Notes under the pieces: generated by a model
Seen by the model: the letters and a program-made list of their open reading frames with translations, nothing else
What the model was told of the DNA's origin: nothing
Databases searched by the model: none
Position numbers and translations under genes: made by a program
Assembly (NCBI GenBank): GCA_964560655.1
Contig: CAZLLR010000005.1
Coordinates: 1 to 32,097 of the forward strand
From: GCA-002772825 sp964560655
GTDB lineage: Bacteria > Patescibacteriota > Minisyncoccia > GCA-002772825
Reading direction: 5' to 3'
Length of the DNA: 32,097 nucleotides
Shown here: positions 32,054 through 32,097 of the stretch, piece by piece
How the letters are laid out: each line of letters opens with the position of its first letter
How positions within the stretch are numbered: position 1 is the first letter of the stretch

Positions 32054-32097
32054 GGGCCCGTAGCTCATCTGGTAGAGCGCCTCACTTGCACTGAGGA
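32054..32097 (+). tRNA. tRNA-Ala (UGC), 5' part only
   Basis: GGGCCCG forms the 5' half of the acceptor stem, followed by TA, D-stem GCTC/GAGC and the anticodon arm CCTCA-CTTGCAC-TGAGG. The loop CTTGCAC places TGC as the anticodon, which reads alanine codons. The window ends just after the anticodon stem, so the variable loop, T arm and acceptor 3' half cannot be checked. Confidence 0.93.

Noticed and set aside
1..32097. CRISPR array, prophage, insertion sequence or restriction system
   Set aside because: No regularly spaced direct repeats, no transposase, integrase, Cas, capsid or methylase motifs in any convincing reading frame.

Overview
The window is AT-rich bacterial chromosome. I infer a member of the Candidate Phyla Radiation (Patescibacteria, probably Parcubacteria-like). 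The reasons are: compact, often overlapping housekeeping genes; short forms of several proteins (uL13 of 116 residues, ProRS of 414 residues with a small Cys4 insert instead of the editing domain); an actin-like ATPase gene paired with a membrane-anchored Baseplate-J-like gene; a type IV pilin; and a DUF2341/LamG surface protein. TGA and TAG both work as stops, so I see no sign of the UGA-to-Gly recoding of Gracilibacteria.

Layout, left to right. 1-1941 (minus): the front part of a large secreted DUF2341+LamG protein, cut by the window edge and broken by a single-base frameshift near 1045. 2005-4184 (plus): miaB-miaA, the ms2i6A37 tRNA modification pair. 11946-4159 (minus): a long run grpE-dnaK-dnaJ, two membrane proteins (the second MreD-like), mrdA (PBP2) and lysS, whose 3' end overlaps that of miaA. 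16168-12051 (minus): infA-rpmJ-rpsM-rpsK-rpsD-rpoA-rplQ-rplM-rpsI, the classic translation/alpha operon with its own promoter. 18881-16340 (minus): actin-like ATPase plus Baseplate-J-like membrane protein. 22396-19084 (minus): proS-mreB-mreC and a 42-residue small protein, ending in a structured, GC-richer 3' region and a terminator. 23192-22475 (minus): cupredoxin plus a small basic protein. 26745-23355 (minus): ychF, an isolated 33-residue membrane peptide gene with its own promoter and terminator, frr and rseP, interspersed with three copies of a palindromic intergenic repeat. 26815-27517 (plus): a two-gene accessory operon of unknown function. 28597-27560 (minus): a Cys-rich small protein and a frameshifted pyrF. 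28748-29422 (plus): a VTT-domain membrane protein. 30861-29437 (minus): pyk. 31921-31033 (minus): a membrane protein and a type IV pilin. 32054-32097 (plus): the first part of tRNA-Ala(UGC).

Two styles of gene start coexist. Many housekeeping genes lack a Shine-Dalgarno sequence and have a -10 box only about 4-18 bases before the ATG (proS, frr, the actin-like gene, the VTT gene, grpE, infA, miaB), which suggests leaderless or near-leaderless mRNAs. A set of small or unfamiliar genes (33-aa, 42-aa, 65-aa, 112-aa, 88-aa) and pyrF have clear GGAG-type sites.

Functionally the window joins protein folding, translation, cell-wall elongation (MreB, MreC, MreD-like, PBP2) and membrane proteolysis (RseP). 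The most interesting items are the pyrF frameshift, which reproduces the geometry of the RF2 +1 recoding site; the start-signal dichotomy; the actin-like/Baseplate-J pair; the small stand-alone genes; and the intergenic repeat family. All sequence features were read by eye, and family names rest on recognised motifs, not on database searches.
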